Source: Christensenella sp. UBA3857
GTDB lineage: Bacteria; Bacillota; Clostridia; Christensenellales; CAG-138
Direction: 5' to 3'
NCBI GenBank assembly: GCA_002392505.1
Contig: DGHD01000044.1
Coordinates: 17,586 to 22,762 of the forward strand
DNA: 5,177 nucleotides
Shown: positions 2,843-5,177 of the stretch, piece after piece
Position numbering within the stretch: the first letter of the stretch is position 1
Layout: each line of letters begins with the position of its first letter
Made by a program: the position numbers and the translations under genes
The notes under the pieces: model-generated
The model's input: the letters and a program-made list of their open reading frames with translations, nothing else
Databases searched by the model: none
Told to the model about the DNA's origin: nothing

Positions 2843-5177
2843 ATGAAAAGGACTTTCATGAAGCTGATCGCGGTATTCATCGCCGTGATCATGATCGCAG
2901 GCATGGTCCCCATGCTCGCAATGGCCGAAGCAGTCTCCAAGGCTGCTGAAAACAAAGAGTCTAAGCCGGCTCCCAACGGATATATCAACACCGGCATGCA
3001 CGGCGCGCGCGCGATTTCCACCGCCTACGAAAACGGCGATATGGAGACCTATTACCGCCTTACCGGCAGGAAACGCGACACGCTCCCTTCCTCCTGGGAC
3101 AGCCGCAATTATAACTGGATCACATCCGTCAAGAACCAGGGCTCCTACGGTTCCTGCTGGGCGCATGCGGCCATGGGCAGCGTAGAGGCTTATATGATCA
3201 AGGAAGGCGTTAAGGTCGGCACCGGCGCCGCCGCCACGACGAGCCTCAACCTTTCGGAAACTCAGCACTGCTTCTTCAATTTCTCCAACGCATACGACTC
3301 CGAGGGCATGCTGTCGGGCGACAGCGCTCACGCTACTGCAAGCGACGCACAGAACGGCCTTAACTGCGGCGGCAACGGCGAAATGTCCGCTTACACCCTG
3401 CAGCGTTGGTGCGGCGCGGCCTCCGAGTCCACCTCTGCCCTGGCTTACAGCAAAGTCAGCACAGTCGCTTCGAGCGGTCTCGACAGCCAGTATTCTTACC
3501 AGTATAACGTCTGCCATGTTCAGAACTCAGTGTGGATCCCCGCCACCAACATTGACGCCGTAAAGCAAGCTATAATGGATTACGGCGCCGGCAACATCAG
3601 CTACTATGCAGGCAACAGCAACTATACATATAACTGCACGATCGACACCTCCAGTCAGGACAGCAGCAGCCATAAGTGGGCGAACCACGCCATCACCCTC
3701 GTAGGCTGGGACGATTCGATCGCGGCTTCCAAGTTCTCCCCGAACAAGCCCTCCGGCAACGGCGCATGGCTCTGCAGGAACAGCTGGGGCACCAGTTACT
3801 TCAACCAGGGCTATATGTGGATCTCCTATGAGGACACCTCTGTTCTCGAGGGTTATATCTACTTCTACGATGCTGAGTCCATCGACAACTACGATCACAA
3901 CTATCAGTATGACGGCAGCTGCAACGTAGTCACCTTCGGCGTAGGCAATCGCGTCGGTTTCGCCAACGACACCAAGGTCGCTAACGTCTTCACCGCAAAA
4001 GGAAGCGAAATGCTCCGCGCTGTCGCGCTCTGCAACTGGGACGAGGCGCTGACCTACACGCTTGAGATCTATAAGAATCCCACCACAGGCAATCCTTCGA
4101 GCGGCACCCTGATGACCACGCAGACCGGCACTCTGACCTATTCCGGCTATTATACCATCCCGTTGGATAATCCGGTAATCTTGGCTGAAGGCGACACTTT
4201 CTCGGTCGTCTTCACTCAGAATGTCCCGGTCGCCGATGACAGCGGCAAATACGTTCACACCCCCTACGATTCCACCTTCAATGATACCAGCCTCGTTTCC
4301 TGGTGCACCTGGACCCACGCCAATCACGGCAACACCTCTTATTACAAAGAGCCCAACGGTTCCTGGACCGACTGCCCCGATAACGGTGACTACCGCATCA
4401 AGGCGTATACCGACGATTACGAGAACACCTACACCGTCACCGCGGTATCCAACAACACCAGCTACGGTACCGTCTCCGTGACCGGCACCGTCATCACCGC
4501 GACCCCCGCGGCGGGCTACTATGTGGAGAGCTGCACCGTCACCGCCGGTACCGCCACCTACACCATCAACGGCAACACCATCAACGTATCTCCGTCCTCC
4601 GACTGCACCATCAGGGTCAACTTCGCGCCGAAGCCCCAGTACACGGTAAGCTTCATCGCCTGCAGCAGCTCCGTCGGCAGCCAGACCGCTTACGCTAACG
4701 ATCAGATCACCCTGCCCGCCACCTGCAGCGTCACCGCCGAAGGCTGGACGTTCGCCGGCTGGGTAGAGAACAAGGTAGCCGAGACCACCACTAAGCCCAC
4801 CTTCTACAATCCGGGCGCAGCCTACACCGTGACCGCCAACGCCACGCTGTACGCTCTGTACACCAAGGTGGAGAGCACCGGCGGCGATATCGTCTATCAG
4901 CTTGCCGATACCCTTGAGGTCGGCGGCAAGTACGCCATCACCATCGGCAACTACGCCGTAGGCAACACCGTTTACAACACCAGCCTCAACCATTACGTCA
5001 CCTCTCAGTCCGTCACGATCAACGACACCACCAACACGCTGACCGTCGCGAGCTCCGTTGACGTCAACACGATCCTCTATGAGATCGAGTCCGGCAGCGA
5101 CTCCGCAGGCTGGGTATTCAAGAACGTCGCAAACGGCAAGTACCTCTGCCTTGGCTCCGACGAGTACCTCATCGTAG
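2843..5177 (+). CDS. Secreted papain-family (C1A) cysteine peptidase with lectin-like and InlB-type repeat domains, 3' end cut off
   Basis: The frame is open for 778 codons and runs off the right edge; the final TAG letters are out of frame. Residues 1-28 are a Sec signal peptide (K2, R3, K7, hydrophobic core, AMA then E29). Residues 29-88 are a short linker or pro-region without a recognisable I29 inhibitor domain. Residues ~88-335 are the C1 catalytic domain: Q99 (oxyanion) and C105 in NQGSYGSCW, H282 in NHAITLVGW, and N313 in RNSWGTSYF. All catalytic residues are present. Six further cysteines (143, 175, 190, 224, 265, 311) could form disulfides. Residues ~340-520 resemble the lectin-like domain that follows bacterial C1 peptidases. 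Residues ~530-675 hold two InlB-B-type repeats, and ~682 onward is an unassigned beta-rich module. The protein is likely exported and surface-bound or released, degrading host or dietary protein. Its attachment mode is outside the window. Confidence 0.93.
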   Translation, partial: MKRTFMKLIAVFIAVIMIAGMVPMLAMAEAVSKAAENKESKPAPNGYINTGMHGARAISTAYENGDMETYYRLTGRKRDTLPSSWDSRNYNWITSVKNQGSYGSCWAHAAMGSVEAYMIKEGVKVGTGAAATTSLNLSETQHCFFNFSNAYDSEGMLSGDSAHATASDAQNGLNCGGNGEMSAYTLQRWCGAASESTSALAYSKVSTVASSGLDSQYSYQYNVCHVQNSVWIPATNIDAVKQAIMDYGAGNISYYAGNSNYTYNCTIDTSSQDSSSHKWANHAITLVGWDDSIAASKFSPNKPSGNGAWLCRNSWGTSYFNQGYMWISYEDTSVLEGYIYFYDAESIDNYDHNYQYDGSCNVVTFGVGNRVGFANDTKVANVFTAKGSEMLRAVALCNWDEALTYTLEIYKNPTTGNPSSGTLMTTQTGTLTYSGYYTIPLDNPVILAEGDTFSVVFTQNVPVADDSGKYVHTPYDSTFNDTSLVSWCTWTHANHGNTSYYKEPNGSWTDCPDNGDYRIKAYTDDYENTYTVTAVSNNTSYGTVSVTGTVITATPAAGYYVESCTVTAGTATYTINGNTINVSPSSDCTIRVNFAPKPQYTVSFIACSSSVGSQTAYANDQITLPATCSVTAEGWTFAGWVENKVAETTTKPTFYNPGAAYTVTANATLYALYTKVESTGGDIVYQLADTLEVGGKYAITIGNYAVGNTVYNTSLNHYVTSQSVTINDTTNTLTVASSVDVNTILYEIESGSDSAGWVFKNVANGKYLCLGSDEYLIV
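4430..4867 (+). repeat. Two InlB-B/Flg_new-type repeats within the C1A peptidase
   Basis: The first unit, residues ~530-597, runs from YTVTAVSNN through GTVSVTGTVITATPAAGYYVESCTV to IRVNFAP. This is the pattern of the divergent InlB B-repeat. The second, residues ~600-675, runs from YTVSFIACSSS through WTFAGWVEN to ATLYALYTK, the classic Flg_new form. Such modules form extended beta-grasp stalks on Gram-positive surface proteins. The motif T/S-V-T-A recurs four times across them (DNA near 4433, 4536, 4728 and 4826), always written with near-identical ACC/GTC/ACC/GCC codons. Confidence 0.65.

Noticed and set aside
2822..3517. A 231-residue minus-strand open frame
   Set aside because: It overlaps the signal peptide and catalytic domain of the C1A peptidase in antisense and has no recognisable features.
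3527..4993. A 488-residue open frame on the minus strand
   Set aside because: It lies antisense to the C1A peptidase, whose frame carries catalytic motifs, signal peptide and ribosome binding site. The antisense product is a Gly/Val/Ala/Asp-rich string with no domain pattern, created by the GCC/ACC/GGC-type codons of the real gene.

Overview
The window is bacterial and gene-dense. The genes are GC-rich and the intergenic gaps AT-rich. Strong AGGAG-type ribosome binding sites, a Gram-positive-style lipoprotein signal and a long-tailed secreted surface protease with InlB-like repeats suggest an uncultured, fairly GC-rich member of the Clostridia, probably gut-associated. That placement is inference from gene content and style; no rRNA or other marker gene is present.

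Layout, left to right. (1) The C-terminal ~140 residues of an M16C (presequence-protease/Cym1-like) zinc peptidase, cut by the left edge, + strand. (2) About ten bases later on the same strand, a complete CPBP (Abi/CAAX-type) intramembrane metalloprotease. The two look like one transcript, closed by a perfect 14-bp hairpin with A and T tracts on both sides. (3) That hairpin also serves the convergent gene on the minus strand, a small protein combining a DUF2500-like domain with a C-terminal four-cysteine zinc ribbon. (4) Further right, also minus, a small lipoprotein of unknown function with its own promoter and a structured leader. (5) Divergent from it, on the + strand, a large secreted papain-family (C1A) cysteine peptidase. 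It starts at 2843 and is still open at the right edge after 778 residues. Its order is signal peptide, short pro/linker region, C1 catalytic domain with a complete Gln-Cys-His-Asn set, lectin-like domain, two InlB-B-type repeats and the start of another C-terminal module.

Three of the five genes encode peptidases of unrelated classes (M16C, CPBP membrane protease, C1A). The first two probably share a transcript. The C1A gene has its own extended -10 promoter and a GAAA-tetraloop hairpin at the predicted 5' end of its mRNA. I see no evidence that all five act together. The only supported regulatory links are the M16C-CPBP pair and the shared divergent promoter region at 2685-2842.

No tRNA, rRNA, CRISPR array, insertion sequence, integrase or attachment site was found. 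No gene-free stretch exceeds 300 bases. The most interesting items are the multidomain secreted cysteine peptidase and its unassigned C-terminal module, the soluble DUF2500/zinc-ribbon combination with a hairpin spanning its start codon, and the leader of the lipoprotein gene. I do not see a clearly new multi-gene system.
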